The position numbers and the translations under genes were made by a program. Positions 1-7,472 of a stretch of DNA of 9,642 nt are shown here, piece by piece. Location of the stretch: positions 1 through 9,642 of the forward strand of contig PLHN01000364.1 in NCBI GenBank assembly GCA_003139975.1, given 5' to 3'. The DNA is from Acidobacteriaceae bacterium (lineage in GTDB: Bacteria > Acidobacteriota > Terriglobia > Terriglobales > Acidobacteriaceae). Numbering within the stretch: the stretch's first letter is position 1; every line of letters starts with the position of its first letter. The notes below the pieces were generated by a model. That model worked only from the letters and a program-made list of their open reading frames with translations, made no database searches and had not been told where the DNA came from.

Positions 1-35
1 TTGCAGATTGCAGAGGTCAGATTGCAGAAGTAAGA
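1..35. repeat. Degenerate 7-bp tandem repeat (unit TTGCAGA)
   Basis: The first 35 bases split into five consecutive 7-mers. Units 1, 2 and 4 are TTGCAGA, unit 3 is GGTCAGA and unit 5 is AGTAAGA, so every unit ends in AGA. The array may extend left of the window. It resembles the short tandemly repeated repetitive (STRR) heptamers described in cyanobacteria, but its unit is unrelated to the other arrays in this window. No coding role is visible. Confidence 0.75.
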
Positions 36-140
36 CCCTCAAAGCTGTCGACCTATTGCGCAGGCTGTTCGATATTGATGGATGTGGATTTGTTTCTTGC
101 TCTGGCTTCGCGTATTGTTCCGTTTCGACCTGAAAACATC

Positions 141-719
141 ATGAAACGATCTGTGTGGGTAGTGGGCCTGGTTTTTGTGGCGCTGTCTTTCGCGGCGGCG
201 CAGGATCGTCCGGAAGAAGGCGGACACGAACTGGAAGTCTGGACGGGCGGCGGGCATTCCGTGCCCGGGGGAACGAAGGACACGAGCGTCTGGAATGCGG
301 GCGTGCGCTATGGGTGGATTCTCACCGCGCCGCACGGCCCGGGCTTTCTGAGCGGACGCTTCGAGTACGCGGTGGATGCGGTGCCGGCGTTCGTCGTGTT
401 TCAGCGGGCGAACACCGCATATGGAGCGGGGGTGAACCCGTTTGCGCTGAAGTGGATTTTTGCCACGCGCGGTAGCGTGGCGCCCTATCTGGAGTTGAAT
501 GGCGGTACGCTGTTTACCAACCATGAAGTGCCGGCGGGAACGATCGGAGTCAATTTTACGTCGAGCGCGGCCTTCGGAGCGCATATTCTGGGCGCGCATG
601 CCTGGACCGTGGAGGTGCGCTACATGCACATTTCAAACGCGGGCCTGACCACTCCGAATCCGGGGATTAATACGGTGCAGGTGCGGCTGGGATTTGGGAA
701 GTTCTTTGGGAAGAAGTGA
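141..719 (+). CDS. PagL-like lipid A 3-O-deacylase (acyloxyacyl hydrolase family)
   Basis: A 192-aa protein probably placed in the outer membrane, where PagL enzymes remove the 3-O acyl chain of lipid A. The ATG at 141 was chosen over one 22 codons upstream because it begins directly with a signal peptide: MKRS, a hydrophobic stretch to about residue 18, then AAAQ. The rest alternates as expected for a small beta-barrel. The family signature is HISNAGL at residues 163-169, giving catalytic His163 and Ser165, followed by NPGIN, and the protein ends in an aromatic-rich strand (LGFGKFFGKK). In Pseudomonas PagL the catalytic Glu lies 12 residues after the Ser; here that position is Asn177, so the third catalytic residue is missing or elsewhere. 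No strong ribosome binding site is seen. It stands alone on the plus strand, convergent with the next gene. Family assignment is fairly secure; exact substrate is inferred. Confidence 0.85.
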   Translation: MKRSVWVVGLVFVALSFAAAQDRPEEGGHELEVWTGGGHSVPGGTKDTSVWNAGVRYGWILTAPHGPGFLSGRFEYAVDAVPAFVVFQRANTAYGAGVNPFALKWIFATRGSVAPYLELNGGTLFTNHEVPAGTIGVNFTSSAAFGAHILGAHAWTVEVRYMHISNAGLTTPNPGINTVQVRLGFGKFFGKK

Positions 720-728
720 CGAGAGCAG

Positions 729-761
729 GTTTCAAGGTTTCAACGTTTCAGGGTTTCAACG
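729..761. repeat. 8-bp tandem repeat (core GTTTCA) at a convergent gene junction
   Basis: The hexamer GTTTCA occurs at 729, 737, 745 and 753, exactly every 8 bp; the two bases after it vary (AG, AC, GG, AC). The array sits between two convergent genes. The third copy contains the TGA stop of the minus-strand membrane protein (748-750), and the fourth encodes its final Leu-Lys-Pro. No hairpin with a T-run is seen here, so it does not look like an intrinsic terminator. Confidence 0.8.
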
Positions 762-2403
762 TAATTAACCCCGCAAGAACAGTCCTTAACCGCAGCAAGG
801 CCCACCCTAGCGCTGTTATTCCTCCCAGCCAGATGGCGAATGCGGTCTTCACAACCCATGCCGGCGCGACTCCGACTCGCCGCAGCAAAAACGGCAGAAA
901 ATTCCAGCAGGTGATGTGAACGTAGTCCCAGGGATCGTAGGTCATCGACTCATTCGTCAGGCCCCAGGCGTCCATTTTGCCGAGAGCGAAGGCGGCGATA
1001 TTTTTAAGGCGCAGGGCGATCACGAACGTTGGATGGCCGAGCGTTTCCATCTGATAAATCTCAAGCGGCAACCAGAAGGCTAGGGATGCAACCTGGATGA
1101 TCAGGCTGACGACGATGAGAGCGAAGCCTGCGCGCCAAACCCACTGATTTAAATTCGCGCGAAAGTGAAGCAGCAGCGGCACGGCTGTCAGCGCCGCCAA
1201 CTCAACCGTGGTCGAAACATAGCGGTCGCCCCATGCCATGTCTCCGGCCCAGAAGGTGTAGCGCGCATAGAAAACGATGTACCAGGCCAGCAGTAAGAGC
1301 GTGGTTACGCCATAGGCCCGGAGCTCCGGGGACAAGCGCTTCCACAGCAGCGCGAGCAGCACGATCGCTAAAACCAGTAGCGGGTCGAATAAGAAGATGG
1401 ATTTTTCGGGTTTGAAAAGCGCTCCGAGGATGCCCTCGTGGAGGGGCGTGCTCCAGGGATAAGTTGGGGGCAGGGTGGGATCGTTCTGCAAGGACTCGCG
1501 GGCAAAGATCGGAAGGTAGGTGTGGATGAACGAGCCGAAACGGTAGTAGCTGTACCAGCGCTCGACCAGCAGGAACACGGCGTACACGGGGGCCGCGATC
1601 TTTATGTAGTCGAGCAAGCGCCGCGTGAGATCGGCAATGCGGGGGCCCTCAAACAACAGAATCACGAGGAGAAAGAAGCCGGCTGCGACGAGGTCCATGC
1701 CGGTTGTGAGCCGTGTTAGCAGATTAAGGCCGAGCGCTGCCGAGCCGATGAGGAGGGCTCGACTGTTGTCGGTACGCAGCCAGTCATATTGGAATGAGAA
1801 GCCGGCAAGAGTCAGAAGCATGATGTAGTTGTTCTCCATCATGTTCTGCGTGTAATGCAGGTGCGTGGTGCAGACAAGCAGCGCGAGGACTCCGGCGATG
1901 GACTCGTTGCTCGAAAAGCGGAGCTGGCGCAAAAAGCGGAAGGCGATGAGAGCGGTGAGGATGTTGACCAAAATGCTGATGGAATAGCTCACCACCATGC
2001 TGCGGACGGAGGGATCGTCTTCGTAATCGACGAAGACGGGCAGATGCGCGATGGCCGTGCCAACGAGATCGGCGGGTAGCATGAGCAGGCTTTGGCCGAT
2101 TCCGTACCAGCTAAAGAGTTGGCCTCGGCGGCCGTGGAGGCCGAACTCGGGATACTCGTAGGGGAAGACCTGCGGCTCCGAGGTCCAGAGCCAGTGGGTG
2201 GTCTGGAGGCGGTGCGCGGTGTCGGAGGTGCCGAGTTCGCCGGATTGAACTACGAAAGCGAGCAGGGCGGAGACCAAGCACAAAAGGAATAGCGGGTCAC
2301 GAAGCCATGGAGTCAGGCGCGAAGGCATCGTTGGAATGATATGGCGGGAAGAGGTTTCCTGGTGGCGAAAGTACAAAGGGGTGAGTTTGCGTGCAGTGCT
2401 CAT
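748..2403 (-). CDS. Polytopic membrane protein, probable GT-C type glycosyltransferase
   Basis: A protein of up to 551 aa with roughly ten or more hydrophobic segments, the first at about residues 37-53. The loop after it (SGELGTSDTAHRLQTTHWLW) carries an Asp, as in the first extracytoplasmic loop of GT-C enzymes that use polyprenyl-phosphate sugars, such as the dolichyl-phosphate-mannose-protein mannosyltransferase relatives. Other notable features are aromatic- and Asp-rich loops such as WAGDMAWGDRY in the C-terminal half. The sugar and acceptor cannot be told. The start is uncertain: ATG at 2403 gives the longest product, ATG at 2328 (residue 26) removes a polar leader and leaves the first membrane segment intact; neither has a clear ribosome binding site. 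The C-terminal LKP and stop come from the octamer repeat. The upstream same-strand gene ends in a terminator, so this gene is probably transcribed separately. It could instead be an uncharacterised membrane protein without transferase activity. Confidence 0.7.
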   Translation of the reverse strand: MSTARKLTPLYFRHQETSSRHIIPTMPSRLTPWLRDPLFLLCLVSALLAFVVQSGELGTSDTAHRLQTTHWLWTSEPQVFPYEYPEFGLHGRRGQLFSWYGIGQSLLMLPADLVGTAIAHLPVFVDYEDDPSVRSMVVSYSISILVNILTALIAFRFLRQLRFSSNESIAGVLALLVCTTHLHYTQNMMENNYIMLLTLAGFSFQYDWLRTDNSRALLIGSAALGLNLLTRLTTGMDLVAAGFFLLVILLFEGPRIADLTRRLLDYIKIAAPVYAVFLLVERWYSYYRFGSFIHTYLPIFARESLQNDPTLPPTYPWSTPLHEGILGALFKPEKSIFLFDPLLVLAIVLLALLWKRLSPELRAYGVTTLLLLAWYIVFYARYTFWAGDMAWGDRYVSTTVELAALTAVPLLLHFRANLNQWVWRAGFALIVVSLIIQVASLAFWLPLEIYQMETLGHPTFVIALRLKNIAAFALGKMDAWGLTNESMTYDPWDYVHITCWNFLPFLLRRVGVAPAWVVKTAFAIWLGGITALGWALLRLRTVLAGLITLKP

Positions 2404-2447
2404 GAATTGGGGCGGGGAATGACCCAGCGCATGGTTGGGAAAGGCAG

Positions 2448-2475
2448 GCGGCCCTCTTTGGCTTTCAAGGGCCGC
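2448..2475. repeat. GC-rich hairpin between two minus-strand genes
   Basis: GCGGCCCT (2448-2455) and AGGGCCGC (2468-2475) form a perfect 8-bp stem with a 12-nt loop. On the minus strand it lies just after the terminator of the LTxxQ gene and 45 nt before the longest start of the membrane protein. There is no T-run on either side. It could be a second terminator, a leader structure or chance. Confidence 0.4.
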
Positions 2476-2483
2476 TGTTCCAC

Positions 2484-2515
2484 AAAAGAGGAATTGCTGG
2501 CTAATTTCCTCTTTT
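2484..2515 (-). terminator. Intrinsic terminator of the LTxxQ gene
   Basis: A perfect 10-bp inverted repeat (AAAAGAGGAA at 2484-2493, TTCCTCTTTT at 2506-2515) with a 12-nt loop begins 9 nt after the stop of the minus-strand LTxxQ gene and ends in TTTT when read in that direction. The stem is low in G+C, which weakens the call. Confidence 0.6.
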
Positions 2516-2523
2516 AATTCGAG

Positions 2524-2952
2524 CTATTGCTGAGGCGGCGGAGGCGGCGCGCCTTGTCCGTGCTCTGCTCCCATGTGGTCACGGTGTTCGGCCTGCATTT
2601 TGTCGAACTTGGCTTGTTGGTCGGGGTTGAGGATTCCGCGCATCCTGGCAGCGGACTTTTCGTGAATTTCGCGCATCTTGGCCCTGCTCTCTTCGCGCGA
2701 TCCGGAAGAGTTATCCATGACTTGCTTCATCTGGTCGCGCTGGTCCTGCAGGATGGCCTTGATCTTGGGCTTTTGTGCGTCGGTCAAGTTCAGCTTGTTG
2801 GACAGGTTGTCGAGCTGATCATCGACGGACGGCATGTGACGTCCTGCGGCAGATGTGTCACCTGGAGGAGGGCCTCCGGCCTGGGCGAGCAGAAGCGCGG
2901 GCGCGAACAGCGCCAGGGCCAGGATCAGCAATGCGTATCTGAAGTTCTTCAT
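2524..2952 (-). CDS. Periplasmic LTxxQ-motif (Spy/CpxP-like) protein
   Basis: A 142-aa exported protein. Residues 1-24 form a signal peptide (MKNFRY, then a Leu/Ala core ending LLLAQA). The mature part is helical, charged and Met-rich, with two copies of the family motif: LTDAQ at 56-60 and the related LNPDQ at 108-112, followed by a QAKFDKM helix. Spy and CpxP are periplasmic proteins of this family with chaperone or envelope-stress-sensing roles, and related proteins take part in metal resistance. The tail is His-poor and ends in a Pro-rich stretch (APPPPPQQ), so a specific metal role is not indicated. GGAGAG about 9 nt upstream of the ATG is a good ribosome binding site. The gene has its own terminator and a TATAAT box upstream, so it is likely monocistronic. 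The family is clear; the exact job is not. Confidence 0.8.
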   Translation of the reverse strand: MKNFRYALLILALALFAPALLLAQAGGPPPGDTSAAGRHMPSVDDQLDNLSNKLNLTDAQKPKIKAILQDQRDQMKQVMDNSSGSREESRAKMREIHEKSAARMRGILNPDQQAKFDKMQAEHRDHMGAEHGQGAPPPPPQQ

Positions 2953-3008
2953 TGTGGTTTCTCTCCAAAAATCGGAATCGGCTCGGTTGCCTTGTAGCTA
3001 TAACGGGG

Positions 3009-3014
3009 ATTATA
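3009..3014 (-). promoter_or_regulatory. Putative -10 box for the LTxxQ gene
   Basis: The minus strand reads TATAAT here, a perfect -10 hexamer about 57 nt before the LTxxQ start codon. No TTGACA-like -35 is found 16-18 bp upstream (the 17-bp position reads CCCATT), so the gene may need an activator or the match may be chance. Confidence 0.4.
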
Positions 3015-3113
3015 GGGGAACTTGCGTGGAGAATGGGTAAAGTTGCGTAAAGAGAGGAAACCCTTCGACGCCGGGAGAAGTTCACTCGGTGAAATTTTTG
3101 CTTCCCCCAAACG

Positions 3114-3190
3114 ACCCGAGGGCGGGACGCCCCTTCGACAAGCTCAGGGCCGGCTCTCGGAACCGCTGGCAAGGTGCCGGCGCTACACGT
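3114..3190. repeat. Composite dispersed palindromic repeat with a REP-like core
   Basis: The core at 3131-3150 reads CCCTTCGACAAGCTCAGGGC. This sequence is recognisable in many bacterial genomes, where spurious ORFs through it translate as FDKLRAG or LSLSKG; both translations are present here in different frames. Flanking it are GAGGGCGGGACGCCC on the left (3118-3132) and a CTCGG plus a GCTGGC/GCCGGC hairpin on the right. The left flank and CTCGG look like the two ends of another palindrome that the core may interrupt. No transposase is nearby. The identity of the core is from memory of the sequence family; the nesting is inferred. Confidence 0.65.
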
Positions 3191-3216
3191 CGTTTTGTAC
3201 TGTACGGCAGGAGAGC

Positions 3217-3246
3217 GCGGCCGACGTGCGGGTGCACGTCGGCCGC
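3217..3246. repeat. Perfect 13-bp inverted repeat downstream of the esterase gene
   Basis: GCGGCCGACGTGC (3217-3229) and its exact reverse complement (3234-3246) flank a 4-base loop, GGGT. It begins 20 nt after the esterase stop on the minus strand. The hairpin would be very stable, but neither side has a T-run, so it is not a canonical intrinsic terminator. It may stabilise the 3' end of the mRNA or belong to the neighbouring dispersed repeat. Confidence 0.75.
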
Positions 3247-3265
3247 TTCCCGGGAGGACCCGCAG

Positions 3266-4909
3266 TTATAGATTGTTCCAAAGCAAAGAGCACAGGTGCT
3301 CGTCGCCAAAGGAGGAAATAGCCACCGGCTTTGGTTCTAACAACTGTAAGAACAGGTTGGTGGACGTGTTATAGGCAGGCCATGCCGGTTTGCCAGTAAC
3401 GTTCGGAGTCCCCGTCTTCGCGAACTGCGTCCAGTAGAGGAGCATATCCTTGGAGAGCCGCATCTGCGGGGGCGAAAGCGTTGTCGGGAATCCGAAAGCG
3501 TCCCATTGTTTGAAGAGGTATTGAAGCTCCGACGTATGGTAGGCGCCCAACGGGAACGTTAAGAGCCCGCCAAAGTCTGCTTGCGCCGGGGGTGCGTTTT
3601 CATCAGCGAACTCATAGGCGTAGGTGGGGACATATGCGGACAGCGCTTGAGTCGCATTCAGCGCAGGACAACTGAAAGCTCCGTCGGTAGCCGCCGCGCC
3701 CAAGGCCTGCCCGCCGGTCGGATAAGCGGCAAATGAGTATACGCTGAGAACGTAAGGAACCAGAGGCGCGGGAAAGAGAGCCTCTACAGCAGCGGTGTAC
3801 TCATCCGACGTGAGAATCGGATTATCCCGCAAATCGTACTGCTCGGCCACAAACAAGTTGTATTCATTTTCCGCCGTGCCAGTGATGACGGGTACATGGT
3901 TGAATGTGCCGGCGGCAAAGGCACCGGCGATTGTGTTTGTGAGCAACACTCCATCCACGAACGGGAAGATGGGGAAGACCTCAAAAGCAACGAAGTATGG
4001 GGCGGGAATGGCCCGCAAACAAGCGGACGTGGCCGGATCGCCGCATCCGACATCAGCGGCAAGTGTCTCGCCCGTTGGGACGGTCGGACTGTTATAGGGG
4101 GCCGAGTTGCTTTCCCCGTCGGGTAGGGGAACAACGTACTGAAGGTAGGGTTGGAACTCCTCGTATGATCCGCTTTCGGCGATCGCTCCGCTGAACAAGC
4201 CTGCAGCCGTTGGAGAGGCGAGGTGAGCATAGACGCTTTGTCCGCCCGCGGATTGGCCGAAGATGGTTACATTCGCTGGATTGCCACCAAAGGCCGCGAT
4301 GTTGTTCTGAACCCACGTTAGTGCCAACTGCTGGTCCATCAGACCATAGTTGCCGGCTTCATGGCCTTCAGCATCGATCGCGGTTTGGGCGAAGAATCCC
4401 AAATAACCCAGGCGGTAGTTGAGGCTGACGACGATCACGCCTTCTTTCACGAGCCATTGCGGGTTGTAGGAATTGCTGGATCCTTCAATGAGTCCGCCAC
4501 CGTGGATCCAAACCATCACAGGCAGGTTCGAACCACCCGACGCGGGCGCATAAACGTTCAGGTAAAGACAATCCTCATTGCCAACTACAGTATTGCCGGA
4601 CGCCTGCGGGCAGATATTGCCGAACTGAGTCGCGTGGAGGGTACCCCCCGGAAAAGTCCCGTAGGCCTGTGGCGGCGTCCAGCGCAAAGCTCCCACCGGC
4701 GGAACCGCGTAGGGGATGCCGAGAAATTGGTCCATGCCAATCGCTTTTCGGCCGATCACTACGCCACTTGCCGTGGTAACAGTCGGAGGGCTGGCAAATG
4801 CTGTTGTTACCGTGGCCAGAGTGACCACGCACAGAGCCACCACTACAACCCATCGCCTACAAGCAAAACCACAGTGCAGTTCTCTCTTCGTCGTCGCGCC
4901 GTTTCTCAT
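3266..4909 (-). CDS. Secreted type B carboxylesterase
   Basis: A 547-aa alpha/beta-hydrolase that hydrolyses carboxylic esters; the natural substrate is unknown. The ATG at 4909 was chosen because GGAGGA lies 8 nt before it and it begins a signal peptide (a charged Arg/Lys start, hydrophobic core at about 20-34, then AFASPP), predicting export. Residues in order: EDCLYLN (112-118, the type B signature), HGGG (136-139, oxyanion hole), GQSAGG with nucleophile Ser220, ENEYNLF with probable acid Glu349, and GAYHTSELQYLF with catalytic His458. The end carries the family motif FGDEHLCSLLW, so the protein looks complete and of normal family length. It is read alone from its own promoter; the nearest same-strand gene upstream, feoB, ends 300 nt away. 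A para-nitrobenzyl esterase or cholinesterase-like label would also fit, but the sequence does not decide. Confidence 0.92.
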   Translation of the reverse strand: MRNGATTKRELHCGFACRRWVVVVALCVVTLATVTTAFASPPTVTTASGVVIGRKAIGMDQFLGIPYAVPPVGALRWTPPQAYGTFPGGTLHATQFGNICPQASGNTVVGNEDCLYLNVYAPASGGSNLPVMVWIHGGGLIEGSSNSYNPQWLVKEGVIVVSLNYRLGYLGFFAQTAIDAEGHEAGNYGLMDQQLALTWVQNNIAAFGGNPANVTIFGQSAGGQSVYAHLASPTAAGLFSGAIAESGSYEEFQPYLQYVVPLPDGESNSAPYNSPTVPTGETLAADVGCGDPATSACLRAIPAPYFVAFEVFPIFPFVDGVLLTNTIAGAFAAGTFNHVPVITGTAENEYNLFVAEQYDLRDNPILTSDEYTAAVEALFPAPLVPYVLSVYSFAAYPTGGQALGAAATDGAFSCPALNATQALSAYVPTYAYEFADENAPPAQADFGGLLTFPLGAYHTSELQYLFKQWDAFGFPTTLSPPQMRLSKDMLLYWTQFAKTGTPNVTGKPAWPAYNTSTNLFLQLLEPKPVAISSFGDEHLCSLLWNNL

Positions 4910-5209
4910 CGCTAATTCCTCCATGGGGTATTTAATCTGGTTTCGCCTGAAGATACTGGGCGTGGGGCGTTCTTTAGGAAGCTGGATTTCTGCTTGTCCC
5001 CAAATCGACGGCAATTGTCCTCTTGATCCCCTCTTGTGTCAATGTGAAAGAAGTTGCATCCTGCGGGCGCCATGCGCCGTGAATGGGGCTCAGGAAGGGC
5101 TGCGGCAAGGGCCGCAGATAACTGCCGAGTTGACGCTCTGCTTGGATAGCCGAGGGTGGCTGTCCTCCTCCGCTCGATGGCGATGGAAAACGGGTAGCGC
5201 GCAGCGTCG
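4910..5209. other. 300-bp intergenic region between feoB and the esterase
   Basis: No gene is supported here. It holds the esterase promoter (5014-5042), an esterase leader of about 98 nt, and a small hairpin at 5100-5117 (CTGCGGC, loop AAGG, GCCGCAG). The hairpin lies about 93 nt after the feoB stop and has no T-run, so no convincing feoAB terminator was found. Confidence 0.6.
5014..5042 (-). promoter_or_regulatory. Sigma-70 type promoter for the esterase
   Basis: On the minus strand a perfect TTGACA (-35, 5042-5037) is followed after exactly 17 bp by GACAAT (-10, 5019-5014, four of six consensus bases). The predicted start near 5007 gives a leader of about 98 nt before the esterase ATG. 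Confidence 0.55.
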
Positions 5210-7129
5210 CTATTTGAGCAGCCTCGAAAGGACCTGGTTGACGGCGAAGGCAGCCGAATAGGCAACGATAGTCATGTAGACGAACTGGACGACGGGCCAC
5301 TTCCAGCTGTTGGTCTCGCGGCGCACAATGGCCAACGTTGACGTGCACTGCATGGCGAACGCAAAAAAGACCAGCAGCGCCATCGCTCCCGCGAGAGTGA
5401 GGTCTTGCCGGAGCGCATTCTGGAGCGTCATGGCATGCGTTGCCGGGTCGGTGCCATAGATCGTGCCCAGGGTTCCGACGATCACTTCGCGCGCGATCAC
5501 GGAGGTCAGCAGGCCGACTCCGATCTTCCAGTTAAAGCCGAGCGGCCTGATTACGGGTTCGATTCCATGCCCGAGGTGGGCGATCACGCTTTGCTCCAAC
5601 GGTGGAACGCCGCCATTGTGCAAGGGAAGATTGGTTAGAACCCAGACAAGCAGAGAGACCGCCAGAATGATTGTTCCCGCCTGCCGCAGGAAGACGCGTC
5701 CGCGGTCAAACAGGCGAAGGCCGATCGATTGCCAGGTCGGCCAGCGATACGCGGGCATCTCAAGCACGAATGGAACGGCGGCGGACTTGAGCACGGATGA
5801 CTTGAGAAGCCTCGCGGTGACGATGGCGGCAAGAAATCCCAGCACATAGAGCGACAGCATGGCGAACGCCCTCGTTCCAAGAAATACGCCGACGACCGGG
5901 CGCTCCGGAATAAAGGCCGCAATGAGCAAGGTGTAGATCGGCAGCCGGGCCGAACAGGTCATGAATGGAGCGATAAGGATGGTCGCGATGCGGTCGCGCT
6001 TGTTCTCGATGGTGCGCGTCGCCATGATGGCCGGCACCGCGCACGCATAGGCGGATAGAAGGGGAATAAATGCTTTTCCGTTTAGGCCGACGCCGCGCAT
6101 GGTCCGGTCCGCAATCAGCGCCGCGCGCGCCAGGTAGCCGGAATCTTCCAGCAGTCCGATGAAGAAGAAGAGCAGAAGAATCTGGGGCAGGAATACGAGG
6201 ACGGAACTGACGCCCTTCCACAGGCCATTGAGAACAAGCGATCGAAGAATGCCATCGGGAATAAAAAGCGCCGCTTGCTGGCCAAGCCTTGTGAGCAGAT
6301 CCTGAAACGCATTGCTCATGGGCTGGCCGAGCCCAAAAACGGTCTGGAAAACGGCGCCTACCACCAAAATGAAAATGAGTGGTCCCCAGATCTTGTGCAG
6401 AAATATGTCGTCCAGCCGGCGGCTCCATTTGCTGGGAAGATGCTGCTGGTAATTGACCCGGTCGCCAACCTGGCCGGCCCATTTGCGGCACTGGCGAAGG
6501 TCCTGAAGAACCGGGGGCAGTGCGGACGGCTGCGGATTGTGGTCCTGGTGCAGGAATCGGTCGACGGCATCCAGTCCCGTTTCCTGCGTGGCGCTCACCA
6601 TGGCAACGGGCGCGCCCAGTTCGGCGGCGAGTTTGACAACGTCGAGCGAGCCGCCGCCTTTGGCAAAAACGTCCGCCATATTCAGGAGCACGAGCGTCGG
6701 CAAGCCCAGCGCGATCACGGGCGCTGCCAATACCAAATGGCGAGAGAGATGGGTGACATCGAGTACCAGCAAAACCGCATCTGGGCAGGGCATTCCGTCC
6801 ATTTTTCCGGTCAGGACGTTGACGGCAACGCGTTCATCGTCGGAATACGGCGTCAGGCTGTAGACGCCGGGAAGATCGATGATCTGGATGGGGTGATCCG
6901 CGCCTGCCAGCAGGCCCACACGTTGCTCGACGGTTACGCCGGGGTAATTGCCGACCTTCTGACGAAGCCGAGTGAGACGATTGAAGAGGGTAGACTTCCC
7001 GGAATTCGGTGGGCCGATCAGGGCCACCGTGCGGATTTCGCGGCCCGAGGCCGACGGGGTTCTTTCGGCGATGGCGATTACCGGCCCGGAAGGAGTATCG
7101 CAGCATCCCTTGGTGAGGATCGAGGTCAC
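5210..7129 (-). CDS. feoB: Ferrous iron transporter FeoB
   Basis: A 639-aa inner-membrane Fe(II) transporter with a cytoplasmic GTPase domain. G motifs in order: G1 GPPNSGKS (39-46), G2 around Thr66 (NYPGVTVEQ), G3 DLPG (85-88), G4 NMAD (150-153), G5 SAT (179-181). The membrane part has the two Gate motifs: SVLVFLPQILLLFFFIGLLE at about 309-328 continuing to YACAVPAIMATRT with the conserved Cys363, and VIAREVIVGTLGTIYG at about 544-559. It is shorter than E. coli FeoB (773 aa) but contains all core parts and ends after the last membrane helix, with no Cys-rich C-terminal tail. An N-terminal extension carries a Cys pair (Cys9-Cys10). The start is GTG: its GTG overlaps the feoA stop as GTGA, a 4-nt overlap typical of translational coupling, and AGGAG lies about 10 nt upstream. 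No feoC-like gene follows. Confidence 0.97.
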   Translation of the reverse strand: MTSILTKGCCDTPSGPVIAIAERTPSASGREIRTVALIGPPNSGKSTLFNRLTRLRQKVGNYPGVTVEQRVGLLAGADHPIQIIDLPGVYSLTPYSDDERVAVNVLTGKMDGMPCPDAVLLVLDVTHLSRHLVLAAPVIALGLPTLVLLNMADVFAKGGGSLDVVKLAAELGAPVAMVSATQETGLDAVDRFLHQDHNPQPSALPPVLQDLRQCRKWAGQVGDRVNYQQHLPSKWSRRLDDIFLHKIWGPLIFILVVGAVFQTVFGLGQPMSNAFQDLLTRLGQQAALFIPDGILRSLVLNGLWKGVSSVLVFLPQILLLFFFIGLLEDSGYLARAALIADRTMRGVGLNGKAFIPLLSAYACAVPAIMATRTIENKRDRIATILIAPFMTCSARLPIYTLLIAAFIPERPVVGVFLGTRAFAMLSLYVLGFLAAIVTARLLKSSVLKSAAVPFVLEMPAYRWPTWQSIGLRLFDRGRVFLRQAGTIILAVSLLVWVLTNLPLHNGGVPPLEQSVIAHLGHGIEPVIRPLGFNWKIGVGLLTSVIAREVIVGTLGTIYGTDPATHAMTLQNALRQDLTLAGAMALLVFFAFAMQCTSTLAIVRRETNSWKWPVVQFVYMTIVAYSAAFAVNQVLSRLLK

Positions 7130-7434
7130 GACAAGTCTCCTAAGGGCGCAACTACATCTTGCTGGACCGTATCTCGTTGAACCATGATGTGGCGAGCCGT
7201 CTCCGCGCGCAGAGCAATTTCGGTTCCGTCCACCGAATAAACGCTGGGGTCGCCCAGAGGGGCGCGGCGGGAGAATCGGACCTGTGCGCCGGGAACCAGG
7301 CCGATGCGCATCAGGAAGTGCTCGTCGGCGGGAGGCAAGGAAATATGATCAATGGTGGCCGCCTCCCCGGGGGCGAGGTCGAGCAGTGCAACATCAACGC
7401 TTTCGCGGATCGTCATGAGGAATGTGTAGCGCAT
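7126..7434 (-). CDS. feoA: FeoA, small SH3-like partner of FeoB
   Basis: A 102-aa cytoplasmic protein of the FeoA family, needed for or modulating FeoB iron transport. The family pattern is clear: LLDLAPGEAATIDHI (17-31), the RIGLVPGAQV turn (43-52), then RRAPLGDPSVYSVDGTEIALRAETARHI (56-83). It is slightly longer than many FeoA proteins (75-90 aa) through a short N-terminal leader. The ATG at 7434 gives the full product; an alternative ATG at 7416 (residue 7) is possible, and neither has a strong ribosome binding site. It is the first gene of the feoAB operon and overlaps feoB by 4 nt. Confidence 0.95.
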   Translation of the reverse strand: MRYTFLMTIRESVDVALLDLAPGEAATIDHISLPPADEHFLMRIGLVPGAQVRFSRRAPLGDPSVYSVDGTEIALRAETARHIMVQRDTVQQDVVAPLGDLS

Positions 7435-7443
7435 GTTTCTAAA

Positions 7444-7464
7444 TGAAAATGAATTTCAATTTCA
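7444..7464 (-). promoter_or_regulatory. Fur-box-like operator of feoAB
   Basis: TGAAAATGAATTTCA at 7444-7458 is a 7-1-7 inverted repeat with one mismatch. Extended to 7464, the minus strand reads as two TGAAAT hexamers followed by an inverted TTTTCA element, the hexamer arrangement of Fur sites. It covers the first transcribed bases predicted from the -35/-10 pair and ends 10 nt before the feoA ATG, so iron-loaded Fur bound here would block transcription. Operator identity is inferred from the pattern and the iron-uptake genes. Confidence 0.65.
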
Positions 7465-7472
7465 ACAAGAAT

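Noticed and set aside
39..629. Minus-strand 196-aa frame opposite the pagL-like gene
   Set aside because: Arg/His-rich composition typical of antisense frames in GC-rich DNA; the plus strand has a signal peptide and the PagL motif.
3017..3023. GGAACTT as an extracytoplasmic sigma factor -35 element
   Set aside because: No matching -10 element at the usual distance and no plus-strand gene downstream.
4910..5014. Longer esterase start at 5014
   Set aside because: It would add a polar leader before the signal peptide and overlap the -10 box; the ATG at 4909 has GGAGGA at the right distance.
6275..7180. Plus-strand 301-aa frame opposite feoB
   Set aside because: It is antisense to the FeoB GTPase domain, whose motifs are all intact on the minus strand; no recognisable domain of its own.
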